Source: Seonamhaeicola aphaedonensis (lineage in GTDB: Bacteria; Bacteroidota; Bacteroidia; Flavobacteriales; Flavobacteriaceae). Taken from it: DNA of 64,000 nucleotides. The notes beneath the pieces are model-generated. The model saw nothing but the letters and a program-made list of their open reading frames with translations, was not told the DNA's origin and made no database searches. Location of the stretch: NCBI RefSeq assembly GCF_003386195.1, contig NZ_QRDX01000003.1:1-64000 (forward strand), given 5' to 3'. Shown piece by piece: positions 43,615-53,199 of the stretch (position 1 is the first letter of the stretch; each line of letters begins with the position of its first letter). The translations under genes and the position numbers were made by a program.

Positions 43615-44694
43615 TTAGTTAATTAGAGAGTTTTTGAATTCTTTCTGTTCTTTTAACCATGCATTAAATTCTTCTTCTTCTTCTACTACAATTTTCATTT
43701 GCATATTGTAATGTGATTTTCCACAAATCTTATTACATATTAGAAGATAATCAAATTCATAGCGTTCTAAAGCTTCCTCGCCTTTTGCTATCAACTTTTT
43801 ACTATTCTCAACTCTAATTTCATTAATATTAGCAACCTTGTCTTTCATTTGTTGCGTCGCACGCATTTCTGCAGTTGTTTTAGTAGGTGTAAAACCAAAC
43901 TGAGTAATCATTCCAGGTACACAGTTCATTTGTGCTCTAAAATGTGGCATATAAGCAGAGTGTAAAACATCCTGAGAACGCATTTTAAATAGCACCGGTC
44001 TGCCTTTAGGTAAATGTAATTCTGTAGTGATGATATCGTCTTGCGCATTAGGGTCAGCTTCATCTAAACCTAAAATATTAGCACGGTCAATATCTATTAA
44101 ACGAACATTGGCTTTACCTAACGTATTATCTGCTCCCGCGTATCTTGCTTTCCAGTTAAACTGTTGTGCATATAACTCAATAACAATTGGGTCATCACTT
44201 TCATCAACACCCATAATATTAATCCAAGTATTTAATCCGTAAATAATTAACCCTGCTAAAACAATTACCGGAATAATAGTCCAGATAGCTTCTAATTTAT
44301 TGTTATCTGCAAAAAATAAGGCTTGTTTTCCTTTTTCACCTTTATACTTAAATGCGAAATAGTGTAAAAGGAATTGAGTAACAGTTTGCACAAAAAAGAT
44401 AATAACCAAAGATATTATCATTAAGTTATCGATGGTAGGTCCATGCTCTGAAGCCGAGTTAGACAACAAAGGTAAATCTCCCCACTTTACACAGCTCACA
44501 ATGGTTATCACATAGATAAAAGCTAAGAAACCCATCATTAAATATCCGTTTAAGGAATTATCCTTATCTGTGGCTACTCCTGGAATCTCATCGCCTGCAC
44601 TACTCTTAGCTTGTGCTAAATCGAATATTTTAACCATTTGCCAAATGGCGATTAAAATAAATACTAAAACTATAATTGTTAATAAAGCAGTCAT
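43615..44694 (-). CDS. ctaC: Cytochrome c oxidase subunit II with CuA site
   Basis: 359 residues. Two membrane helices (about 90-112 and 137-156) precede the cupredoxin domain; two further hydrophobic stretches (about 3-22 and 50-70) form an extra N-terminal pair. CuA ligands are seen: H245 in LHSAYMPHF, C320 and C324, H328 and M331 in CNKICGKSHYNM. The residue normally Glu between the cysteines (C-x-E-x-C) is Lys here; in the classical enzyme its carbonyl coordinates CuA and its side chain a Mg ion. No CxxCH is present, so it is not a caa3-type fusion. It accepts electrons from complex III-associated cytochrome and lies 31 bases after actF. Confidence 0.95.
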   Translation of the reverse strand: MTALLTIIVLVFILIAIWQMVKIFDLAQAKSSAGDEIPGVATDKDNSLNGYLMMGFLAFIYVITIVSCVKWGDLPLLSNSASEHGPTIDNLMIISLVIIFFVQTVTQFLLHYFAFKYKGEKGKQALFFADNNKLEAIWTIIPVIVLAGLIIYGLNTWINIMGVDESDDPIVIELYAQQFNWKARYAGADNTLGKANVRLIDIDRANILGLDEADPNAQDDIITTELHLPKGRPVLFKMRSQDVLHSAYMPHFRAQMNCVPGMITQFGFTPTKTTAEMRATQQMKDKVANINEIRVENSKKLIAKGEEALERYEFDYLLICNKICGKSHYNMQMKIVVEEEEEFNAWLKEQKEFKNSLIN

Positions 44695-44725
44695 TGGTAT
44701 TGTTCGTCTTTATTTAATACTTTTA

Positions 44726-46102
44726 TTAATAATGAAAATCTTCGCTTTCCTTTCTAAATGGGTATCTTTTTACAAGTAAAGGTGCTTTTGTTAAAGCAGT
44801 AAATACAACTAAAATAAATAACCCAGCGAATAATAATATTGAGCTAATTTCTGGAATACCGATAAACCATCTGTCTCCAACCGTAGCCGGCATAATCATG
44901 TTAAATATATCTATGTAATGACCGAATAAAATAACCAGACCTGTCATTACAACAAACCAAGGAATACGTTTGTAATCGGCGTTCATTAACATTAATATTG
45001 GGAATACAAAGTTTAAAGCTACCATTCCTAAAAACGGTAATTTGTAATCATTAAATCTTGCTATAAAGTAAGTTACCTCTTCTGGTATATTTGAATACCA
45101 AATAAGCATGAATTGTGAGAACCATAGGTATGTCCAGAAAATACTAAATGCAAACATGTATTTAGCAACATCGTGCAAATGGTTTTCATTCACAAAATCT
45201 AAATAACCTCTAGATTTTAAATATAGTGATATGAGTGCAATCACAGTAATACCACTTACAAACATACTCGCAAACACATACCATCCAAATAAGGTTGAGA
45301 ACCAGTGAGGATCTACACTCATAATCCAATCCCAGGACATCATAGATTCTGTGTAAATGAAGAATACTAAAAATCCGGCTGCAATACGGAATGATTTTTT
45401 AAAATTCTTATTATCATCAGCAGTATCTTGAGCAATTGAAAACTTGCGAGAAAAATGACGGTATAAACTCCAGCCAGCAATAAATATGATAGCTCTAATA
45501 GCAAAACCACCTACACTTAACCAACCTGATTTTCCATCAATTAATTTATCATAATGCTCACTTTCTGGATTGGTGACATCTGGATTCATCCAAATGAATA
45601 AACTATCATGACCTATGAAATGAGAGGCTAAAGCAATAATTACAACTATTACAGCTCCAGGCAACAGATACGATGTAATACCTTCCATAACTCTAAAAAG
45701 TACAGGAGACCATCCGGCTTGTGATGCTACCTGAATAGCATAGAATGCTAAAACGCCAAGTGCTATCATCATAAAGAAGAATGCAGCCACATATAATGCC
45801 GCCCAAGGTCTATTAGCAATTTGGTGCTGTACATGCTCAACATGTTTTGTATGCTCATCACTTGCATGGGCTTCGTCACTATGAGAATCATGTGATGCTG
45901 CGTGGGTATCATGAGATGCTTCTGCATGAGAATCGTGAGTAGTTTCTCCGTGACCACCACCATGATGTGCTTCGGATTCTAATAAGTGCTCAACTTCTTC
46001 AAAAGATTTATGAGATGTCATAAAACCATAACCTATACCTAATAGTCCTAAAACCATTAGAATGATAGAAAATGTCTTTAATTTTTTTGAAAATGTATAC
46101 AT
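44726..46102 (-). CDS. actF: Alternative complex III subunit ActF
   Basis: 458 residues, a polytopic membrane protein with about ten helices, related to ActC/NrfD. The first helix (about 11-28) is followed by a very His-rich segment: 14 histidines between residues 46 and 93. The core then shows MMSWDWIMSVDPHWFSTLFG and YLWFSQFMLIWYSN, typical of quinol:cytochrome c oxidoreductase quinone-linked subunits. It forms part of the inner-membrane portion of the complex with ActC. It is 20 bases from actE and 31 from ctaC, placing complex III and the oxidase in one transcript. Confidence 0.93.
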   Translation of the reverse strand: MYTFSKKLKTFSIILMVLGLLGIGYGFMTSHKSFEEVEHLLESEAHHGGGHGETTHDSHAEASHDTHAASHDSHSDEAHASDEHTKHVEHVQHQIANRPWAALYVAAFFFMMIALGVLAFYAIQVASQAGWSPVLFRVMEGITSYLLPGAVIVVIIALASHFIGHDSLFIWMNPDVTNPESEHYDKLIDGKSGWLSVGGFAIRAIIFIAGWSLYRHFSRKFSIAQDTADDNKNFKKSFRIAAGFLVFFIYTESMMSWDWIMSVDPHWFSTLFGWYVFASMFVSGITVIALISLYLKSRGYLDFVNENHLHDVAKYMFAFSIFWTYLWFSQFMLIWYSNIPEEVTYFIARFNDYKLPFLGMVALNFVFPILMLMNADYKRIPWFVVMTGLVILFGHYIDIFNMIMPATVGDRWFIGIPEISSILLFAGLFILVVFTALTKAPLLVKRYPFRKESEDFHY

Positions 46103-46122
46103 ATCTATATAATCTTATCTTC

Positions 46123-46674
46123 TTACTTTTCTAAATCTGCTTTTAACTTTAACACGTATGAAACCACTTGCCAACGCTCCTCTTCGTTTAATTGATTAGC
46201 GTAACTTCCCATAGCATTCTTACCGTAGTAAATTACATGATAAATACTGCCTTCGGTAATGGCTCTTCCGGCATCATCATAACTTGGAATACCCAATATT
46301 TTTTCACGCTTAACTAAATTACCCTTTCCATCTCCTTTAGTTCCATGACAAATACCACAGTAAATATCATATAACTCTTTCCCTCTAACTAAATCTACTT
46401 GAGTAGAATCTAAAGGATTGGTTAAAGTAGCTTTTGCCAAATCATAACCTTCAGTAGTATTTTCAATATCGAAAGGTACATGACCTCTAGGTACAGTGCC
46501 TTCAGCAGGTAATTGAGCTTCTAGCCCATTACGGAACGCAGCTTCACCATAAGTTTCATACCCTCCAGATTCATACATGTTAGGCATGAATTGGTAATTA
46601 GGAACTGTATCTTTTTTACATGATACTGCTACAAACACGATTGCTATTGCTAATATTTTTATTAAGCTTTTCAT
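46123..46674 (-). CDS. actE: Alternative complex III monoheme cytochrome c subunit ActE
   Basis: 183 residues. A lipoprotein signal with lipobox VAVSC (C19) anchors it to the membrane. A class I cytochrome c domain carries the heme motif CGICH (C106, C109, H110) in LYDIYCGICHGTKGDGKGN, and a methionine ligand is likely in NAMGSYANQL. ActE passes electrons from the pentaheme subunit towards the oxidase. It lies between actD (9-base gap) and actF (20-base gap). Confidence 0.94.
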   Translation of the reverse strand: MKSLIKILAIAIVFVAVSCKKDTVPNYQFMPNMYESGGYETYGEAAFRNGLEAQLPAEGTVPRGHVPFDIENTTEGYDLAKATLTNPLDSTQVDLVRGKELYDIYCGICHGTKGDGKGNLVKREKILGIPSYDDAGRAITEGSIYHVIYYGKNAMGSYANQLNEEERWQVVSYVLKLKADLEK

Positions 46675-46683
46675 ATTACTATA

Positions 46684-47217
46684 TTAATGCGCTTCTTTAT
46701 CTACTAAATTAATTTCTACAGCCCCAGTTTCTTTTAGCAAATTTTCTAACTCACTTTCATTTCCATGAACTGCTATCTCCATTAAAAAATGGTCATCAGT
46801 AGTTCTAGGGTCTGGGTTTTCGGCTTTCTTAAATGGCCACATTCTGCTGCGTAAATAAAATGTAATAACCATTAAATGCGCCGCAAAAAATACTGTTAAC
46901 TCAAACATAATTGGGACAAAAGCTGGCATGTTTTCTAGATAACTAAAACTAGGTTTACCACCTATATTTTGTGGCCAGTCTTTTATCATGATAAAATTCA
47001 TCATGATTATTGCCACAGTTAAACCAACCAAACCGTACATAAAAGCTGTAATGGCAATACGTGTTGGAGCTAATCCCATAGCTTTATCTAGTCCGTGAAC
47101 TGGAAACGGTGTATATATTTCTTCTATATGATGTTTCTCTGCCTTAACCTTTTTAACAGCAGACATTAATACATCATCATCAGTATAAATAGCGTGAATT
47201 ACTTTTGAAGCTTCCAT
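46684..47217 (-). CDS. actD: Alternative complex III subunit ActD (DUF3341)
   Basis: 177 residues. The N-terminal soluble domain (about 1-45, IHAIYTDDDVLMSAVKKVK, then EIYTPFPVHGLDKAMG) is the DUF3341 signature. Two membrane helices (about 58-77 and 100-122) follow and the C-terminus is cytoplasmic. It is a small structural subunit in the membrane-cytoplasm region of the complex. Gaps to actC and actE are 9 bases each. Confidence 0.94.
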   Translation of the reverse strand: MEASKVIHAIYTDDDVLMSAVKKVKAEKHHIEEIYTPFPVHGLDKAMGLAPTRIAITAFMYGLVGLTVAIIMMNFIMIKDWPQNIGGKPSFSYLENMPAFVPIMFELTVFFAAHLMVITFYLRSRMWPFKKAENPDPRTTDDHFLMEIAVHGNESELENLLKETGAVEINLVDKEAH

Positions 47218-47226
47218 ATGCTACTT

Positions 47227-48678
47227 TTAGTTATTTGTTTCGTTATTGTTACCTCCTGAAGTTCTTGCATCAACACCAGTACCCACTAAACTTTTTCCTG
47301 CCTCACGTAAGTTCTTGTATTTTTCTCCAGATGATTTTAAAATTGTTTTTACCTCGGCCTGCGCAATTACCGGGAATGTTCTTGAATATAGTAAGAACAA
47401 CACGAAGAAGAATCCTATGGTTCCTATAAATATACCTATATCAACAAATGTTGGAGAGAACATCGTCCATGAAGACGGTAAGTAATCTCTGTGTAACGAG
47501 GTTACGATAATTACAAAACGCTCAAACCACATCCCAATGTTTACAACAATTGAGATTACAAAAGAGAACATGATGCTCGTTCTTAATTTCTTAAACCACA
47601 TAAACTGCGGTGAGAATACATTACAAGTCATCATTGCCCAGTATGCCCACCAGTAAGGTCCTGTTGCTCTGTTTAAGAACGCGTATTGCTCATATTCTAC
47701 ACCAGAATACCATGCAATAAATAACTCTGTTATATAGGCTACACCAACAATAGAACCGGTAATCATGATAATAATATTCATCAATTCTATATGCTGCACA
47801 GTAATATAATCCTCTAGATTACATACCTTACGCATAATAATTAATAAGGTATTTACCATAGCAAATCCTGAGAATACCGCACCAGCAACAAAATATGGTG
47901 GGAAGATGGTTGTATGCCAACCAGGAATTACAGAAGTTGCGAAGTCAAACGATACAATGGTATGTACAGAAAGTACTAAAGGTGTTGCTAAACCAGCAAG
48001 AACTAAAGATACTTCTTCAAAACGTTGCCAATCCTTAGCACGACCAGACCATCCAAAACTTAATAATGAATATATTTTCTTTTGAAATGGCTTAATGGCT
48101 CTATCTCGTAACATAGCAAAATCAGGTAATAAACCAGTCCACCAAAACACTAATGAAACTGATAAATAAGTAGAAATTGCGAATACGTCCCACAGTAACG
48201 GCGAGTTAAAATTCACCCATAGCGAACCAAACTGGTTTGGAATTGGTAATACCCAGTATCCTAACCATGGACGACCCATATGAATAATTGGAAACAAACC
48301 TGCTTGAACTACCGAGAAAATAGTCATTGCCTCTGCAGAACGGTTAATTGCCATTCTCCATTTTTGACGGAATAATAAAAGTACAGCAGAAATAAGTGTT
48401 CCTGCGTGACCAATACCTACCCACCAAACAAAGTTGGTAATATCCCAAGCCCAACCTACGGTTTTATTTAAACCCCAAGTTCCAATACCAGTAGATATGG
48501 TATAGATAATACATCCAATTCCCCAAAGAAAAGCTGTCAATGCAATTCCAAAAACAATCCACCATTGTTTATTTGCTTTTCCTTCTACAGGTTTTGCCAC
48601 ATCCACAGTCACATCGTGGTATGATTTATCGCCTGTAACTAAAGGTCTTCTAATAGGTGCTTCGTAATGAGACGCCAT
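47227..48678 (-). CDS. actC: Alternative complex III membrane subunit ActC (NrfD-like)
   Basis: 483 residues with about ten membrane helices. NrfD/PsrC-like features include WDITNFVWWVGIGHAGTLIS, the IIHMGRPWLGYW turn and SLHRDYLPSSW. It provides a quinol-binding site and possibly a proton path in the inner membrane. A Gly/Asn-rich C-terminus (SGGNNNETNN) is unremarkable. The gene starts 28 bases after actB. Confidence 0.95.
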   Translation of the reverse strand: MASHYEAPIRRPLVTGDKSYHDVTVDVAKPVEGKANKQWWIVFGIALTAFLWGIGCIIYTISTGIGTWGLNKTVGWAWDITNFVWWVGIGHAGTLISAVLLLFRQKWRMAINRSAEAMTIFSVVQAGLFPIIHMGRPWLGYWVLPIPNQFGSLWVNFNSPLLWDVFAISTYLSVSLVFWWTGLLPDFAMLRDRAIKPFQKKIYSLLSFGWSGRAKDWQRFEEVSLVLAGLATPLVLSVHTIVSFDFATSVIPGWHTTIFPPYFVAGAVFSGFAMVNTLLIIMRKVCNLEDYITVQHIELMNIIIMITGSIVGVAYITELFIAWYSGVEYEQYAFLNRATGPYWWAYWAMMTCNVFSPQFMWFKKLRTSIMFSFVISIVVNIGMWFERFVIIVTSLHRDYLPSSWTMFSPTFVDIGIFIGTIGFFFVLFLLYSRTFPVIAQAEVKTILKSSGEKYKNLREAGKSLVGTGVDARTSGGNNNETNN

Positions 48679-48706
48679 AATTATATAATTGATTCTTTAA
48701 TTAGAT

Positions 48707-51700
48707 TTATGCTTCTGTTGTATTTCTCACTTTGGTTTGATACATTACATTTGGTTTTGTGCCAACATGCTCTAACAAGTGATACATACGGTTATCTTTC
48801 TTAAGTTTTGCAACTTTACTTTCCTTATCATTGATATCTCCAAAGGTCATAGCGCCACTACTACAAGCTGCAGAACAAGCTGTTTGTAATTCTCCATCCT
48901 TAATTGGACGACCATCACGCTTCGCATCTAAGATAGTTTTTTGTGTCATTTGAATACACATAGAACATTTTTCCATCACTCCTCGAGAACGAACAACTAC
49001 GTCTGGATTCAATACCATACGCCCTAAATCATCATTCATATGATAATCAAATTCATCATTACCAGAGTATAAGAACCAGTTAAAACGACGTACTTTGTAA
49101 GGACAGTTATTTGCACAGTATCTAGTACCAACACATCGGTTGTATGCCATGTGGTTTTGACCTTGACGACCGTGCGACGTTGCCGCTACAGGACATACCG
49201 TTTCACATGGTGCATGATTACAATGCTGACACATTACTGGTTGGAAAGCTACCTGAGGATTATCTGCAGCAGATTCCATTTCGTTAAACTCACTTAATGA
49301 GCTTCCTAAACCAGAAATTTCATCTTTTTTATGGTTATCACTCTCAAATGATTCTTCTGACGAGTAATACCTATCAATACGCAACCAATGCATATCACGA
49401 GATCTACGTACTTCTTCTTTACCAACTACCGGCACATTGTTTTCTGCATGACATGCTATCACACAAGCTCCACAACCAGTACAAGCATTTAAATCAATCG
49501 ATAAATTGAAATGGTGTCCAATGGAACGATCAAACTCATCCCATAAATCAACCTCAGGTGAATCTACTGGAACTGGTTCGTGATTTAAAGATACCGTTGG
49601 AATGGCATTCCAGTACTTTTTATCTTTGGTATTAAATACTTCTAAAGTAGTTTCTTTAAGAATATCACCACGCCCCATTAAGGTGTTATGCAACTGAACA
49701 CATGCAAACTCATGCATTCCTGAAGCAGCCTCAACAGTAATACTTTGTACATTGTTAAAGTTTTTATATAGAGCATAGGCATTTACACCTGTTTGCATTT
49801 CTTCTTTTAAACCAGCAGTTCTACCATAACCAAATGATAAACCTACTGAACCTTTAGCTTGACCAGGTTGAATGATTACTGGCACCGTAAGGCTAGTTCC
49901 ATTAACAGTTACATTAGCATAACTTCCGTTTAATGCTCCAGTGGCCTCATGTTCATTTTTTAAGCCCAATACTTCAGCATCTGCTTTAGAAACTGTTAAG
50001 TAGTTATCCCAAGAGGTTCTGGTAATTGGATCCGGAAACTCTTGTAACCATGGATTATTGGCTTGTTGACCATCACCCATACCAGTTTTAGTATATAATG
50101 TTAATTCTAAACCTTCAGTAGATTTCACAGATGACGCTAAAGCACTCGCTGCATTACTTGCTGGAGTTTCAACATCGTCAGCAGTTTCAGTAGTATCCTC
50201 AATATCTGTAGCAATTTCGCCTACAAATATACCATCGTGTAAGGCTTGGTTAAATGAACCACCACCTAAAATATCTGTTCCCCAAGTTTCTTTTATGTAA
50301 TCAGAATATGTTGAATCATTTTCAGTCCATTTTAACAAAGACTCCTGAAACTGTCTCGTATCAAATAGAGGACGAATAGTAGGTTGCGTTAAAGCGTAGT
50401 GTCCTTTCTTGATTTCTACATCTCCCCAAGATTCTAAATAATGAGGCACCGATGCTATGTACGTAGCCAAAGATGATGTCTCATCAGCTTTTAAAGAGAA
50501 AGCTACAGAGAATGTGTTTTTTAATCCTTCAGCAAAATCAGCAGCATTTGGCAATGTATATACAGGATTAACACCTGCCATTAATAACACACCTACTTTA
50601 CCTGCTTTTAAATCAGATACTAAAGCAGCAACATCGTTATTACTACCTTGTCTTGTTTTAATAGGTGTTTTTGGATTGAATGCTTTACTAGCTAAAGCTT
50701 CATTTATTTCTAAAACAACGGTTTGAGCATTCACATCTTGTATCCCAGTAACTACTACACCGTTACTTCCTGCTTTTTTAAGTTGAGATGATACTTTTTG
50801 TACCGCATCTTCAATATGTTCTGGCAAACTTCCGGAAAAACCACCACCAACAACTAGACTGTATAATTTTGCTAAAGCTAATTTTTGTTGGCTAGGTGTC
50901 ATTGGAACACGCTTATCGGCGTTAGCACCAGTTAAAGACATATTAGATTCAAACTGAATATGACGAGACATTTTCCCATGATCAGGAATTCTGTTCTTAG
51001 CATATCCAGAATCGAAACCACCACCTTGCCAGTCTCCTAAGAAATCAGCTCCAACAGACACGATAGTCATGGCTTTAGAGAAATCGTAATCAGCAAGACC
51101 ACGTTCTCCATATTTTACTTGGTAAGCATCTAATGCCGCAGATTCTGAAACTGCATCATACACTACATGGCGAACATTACCATATTTTTCTTTGAATTCA
51201 GCAATTAATTTACTTGTTGATGGACTTGCAAAGGTTTGTGTTAACAACACAATGTCTTTACCCGTCTCAGAAGCTGCTTTTAATTGCTTTACAACTTCAG
51301 TATCCAATTCATCCCAAGAAACAGAGACATCTCCTTTCTTTGGACTTTGAACTCTTAAACTGTCATACAATCCTAAAACCGAAGCATTTACTCTAGCATT
51401 AGCACTTCCGTGCGTAAATGCTAAAGCATTATTTTCAATTTTAATTGGACGACCTTCACGAGTTTTTACTAAAACACTTGCAAAATCGAATCCATCGGCT
51501 ACCGTAGTAGCATAGTAATTAGCAACACCCGGGATAATTTCCTCTGGCTGCACAACGTAAGGAATTGATTTTTTTACAGGACCCTCACAAGCAGCTAATG
51601 ACGCAGCCGCTGTACTAAATCCTACATACTTTAAGAAATCGCGACGAGTAGTAGAACTCCCTTCCAAAGCTTCTTTATCTCCTAAAAATTCATCTACAGG

Positions 51701-51796
51701 AATTTCTTGAACAAACTCGTTTTGTTTTAGCGTCTCAACAATAGAACTATCTTTCAGTTCTTCAACACTTTTCCAGTATTTCTTGTTTGATGACAT
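48707..51796 (-). CDS. actB: Alternative complex III iron-sulfur subunit ActB
   Basis: 1029 residues. About 50 residues precede a twin-arginine signal (TTRRDFLKYVGFSTAAASL) ending in a lipobox AAC, so it is exported by Tat and probably lipid-anchored. The first part (about 75-690) resembles a molybdopterin oxidoreductase that has lost its cofactor. The C-terminal part has four cysteine motifs: CTGCGACVIAC (about 770), CQHCNHAPCETVCP (about 855), CVGTRYCANNCP (about 888) and CSMC with CSAAC (about 943 and 970). These fit three [4Fe-4S] and one [3Fe-4S] cluster as in other ActB proteins. It faces the periplasm and moves electrons from ActC to ActA. Confidence 0.96.
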   Translation of the reverse strand: MSSNKKYWKSVEELKDSSIVETLKQNEFVQEIPVDEFLGDKEALEGSSTTRRDFLKYVGFSTAAASLAACEGPVKKSIPYVVQPEEIIPGVANYYATTVADGFDFASVLVKTREGRPIKIENNALAFTHGSANARVNASVLGLYDSLRVQSPKKGDVSVSWDELDTEVVKQLKAASETGKDIVLLTQTFASPSTSKLIAEFKEKYGNVRHVVYDAVSESAALDAYQVKYGERGLADYDFSKAMTIVSVGADFLGDWQGGGFDSGYAKNRIPDHGKMSRHIQFESNMSLTGANADKRVPMTPSQQKLALAKLYSLVVGGGFSGSLPEHIEDAVQKVSSQLKKAGSNGVVVTGIQDVNAQTVVLEINEALASKAFNPKTPIKTRQGSNNDVAALVSDLKAGKVGVLLMAGVNPVYTLPNAADFAEGLKNTFSVAFSLKADETSSLATYIASVPHYLESWGDVEIKKGHYALTQPTIRPLFDTRQFQESLLKWTENDSTYSDYIKETWGTDILGGGSFNQALHDGIFVGEIATDIEDTTETADDVETPASNAASALASSVKSTEGLELTLYTKTGMGDGQQANNPWLQEFPDPITRTSWDNYLTVSKADAEVLGLKNEHEATGALNGSYANVTVNGTSLTVPVIIQPGQAKGSVGLSFGYGRTAGLKEEMQTGVNAYALYKNFNNVQSITVEAASGMHEFACVQLHNTLMGRGDILKETTLEVFNTKDKKYWNAIPTVSLNHEPVPVDSPEVDLWDEFDRSIGHHFNLSIDLNACTGCGACVIACHAENNVPVVGKEEVRRSRDMHWLRIDRYYSSEESFESDNHKKDEISGLGSSLSEFNEMESAADNPQVAFQPVMCQHCNHAPCETVCPVAATSHGRQGQNHMAYNRCVGTRYCANNCPYKVRRFNWFLYSGNDEFDYHMNDDLGRMVLNPDVVVRSRGVMEKCSMCIQMTQKTILDAKRDGRPIKDGELQTACSAACSSGAMTFGDINDKESKVAKLKKDNRMYHLLEHVGTKPNVMYQTKVRNTTEA

Positions 51797-51825
51797 ATGA
51801 TATAATTGAATTACTTCTTACTTAA

Positions 51826-53118
51826 TTAATAATGACACTTACCACATTCCAGTCCACCCATTTGAGCTACTGTTAACTTATCAACGTTATACTTTTTAGA
51901 TAATTCTTCATGAATTTTCTCGTAGTATTCGTTATCTTCAACTTTAACATTAGTTTCTCTGTGACAGTTAATACACCATCCCATGGTTAATGTTGAATGC
52001 TGATATAAAACTTCCATTTCCTCTACTGGGCCGTGACACGTTTGACACTCTTGACCTCCAACTGTAACGTGTTGTGAATGATTAAAATAAACAAAGTCAG
52101 GTAAGTTGTGAATTCTAATCCATTTAACTGGTTTAGATTCACCTGTATATTGTTGTGCTGCATCATCCCATCCAACAGCTTCATATAGTTTCTTTATTTC
52201 ACCATCATAGAATTCTTTAGAGTACTCTGGCGAAGTCTCACCGTTGTATTCATAGATAGATTTATGACAATTCATACAAATATTTAATGATGGAATACCA
52301 GAATGTTTACTTACTCTAGCAGATGAGTGACAGTATTTACAATCAATTCCATTATCTCCCGCATGTATTTTGTGCGAGAAGTGAATTGGTTGTACTGGTT
52401 GATATCCTTGGTTGACATCTATCTGCATTAAATAACCATACATGAAATATGCACTAGCCAATAAGAAGAAAATAGCTGTAACCAACATTAAAAATTGGTT
52501 TTCAACAAAAGCTTTCCATAAAGGCTTTCTTTTTGACACCTCTGGCAAGTCAATATTCTGAACCTCAGCAAATCTGCGTAATGTTTTGTTCACTAAATAT
52601 AAACCAGCCGCTAATAAAATGAATAAGATCGCTAGAGCACCTAAGATAAGTTCATTTGAAATACCTCCAGAACCAGTATTACTTTCATTACCAGGAGTTA
52701 GCACCGGTGTATCGGGTGCTTTAGGAGGCTCAGCAGCTGTGTAAGCTAAAATATTATTAATATCCTCATCACTTAACTGAGGAAAAGCTGTCATGGCAGC
52801 GTTATTGTACTCTGCATATATCTTATTTGCATAAGCATCTCCAGATTTAATAAGCGCAGAACTGTTTCTTATCCATGCATAAATCCATTCTCTATCTAAA
52901 CCTTGTTCATCCGCCAAGCGCTGCTCAACATTACGTAAAGCAGGTCCTGTCATTTTCTTATCTAGCTTATGACAAGCGGCACAATTGGCATTAAATAATG
53001 ATTTTCCTTTTGCTGGATCTCCTTCTTGAGCGGAAAGCGAGGTTGTAAACGCTAATAAAATAACTAAGCCAAAACGAAGAATGTTTTCACTTAATTTACG
53101 GTGAATCACCTGTTTCAT
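51826..53118 (-). CDS. actA: Alternative complex III multiheme cytochrome c subunit ActA with N-terminal cytochrome domain
   Basis: 430 residues from the ATG at 53118, which precedes a signal peptide (cleaved near SLSAQ). Six CxxCH motifs are present: C46-H50 in an N-terminal class I cytochrome domain (about 34-130), and C260, C281, C358, C382 and C425 in the C-terminal domain. Two helices lie between them (about 155-176 and 207-231). ActA of Rhodothermus is described as pentaheme, so the extra N-terminal monoheme domain is a fusion; I do not know how common it is. It is the first gene of the act-cta operon. A longer start at 53175 is possible but puts 19 unusual residues before the signal. 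Confidence 0.93.
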   Translation of the reverse strand: MKQVIHRKLSENILRFGLVILLAFTTSLSAQEGDPAKGKSLFNANCAACHKLDKKMTGPALRNVEQRLADEQGLDREWIYAWIRNSSALIKSGDAYANKIYAEYNNAAMTAFPQLSDEDINNILAYTAAEPPKAPDTPVLTPGNESNTGSGGISNELILGALAILFILLAAGLYLVNKTLRRFAEVQNIDLPEVSKRKPLWKAFVENQFLMLVTAIFFLLASAYFMYGYLMQIDVNQGYQPVQPIHFSHKIHAGDNGIDCKYCHSSARVSKHSGIPSLNICMNCHKSIYEYNGETSPEYSKEFYDGEIKKLYEAVGWDDAAQQYTGESKPVKWIRIHNLPDFVYFNHSQHVTVGGQECQTCHGPVEEMEVLYQHSTLTMGWCINCHRETNVKVEDNEYYEKIHEELSKKYNVDKLTVAQMGGLECGKCHY

Positions 53119-53168
53119 ATTATTGGTTAAATTAACTTCTAATCTTTGGTATGATTTTTTCATGAAAC

Positions 53169-53182
53169 ATGACAAAAGTCAT
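53169..53182. promoter_or_regulatory. FNR/CRP-like palindrome in the act operon leader
   Basis: ATGAC-AAAA-GTCAT is a perfect 5-4-5 inverted repeat, the same layout as FNR-type sites (TTGAT-N4-ATCAA). It lies between the putative -7 box and the actA start, where a bound protein would repress. No regulator gene is adjacent, so the assignment is only by shape. Confidence 0.35.
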
Positions 53183-53199
53183 ACTTTTAAAATCTCAGG

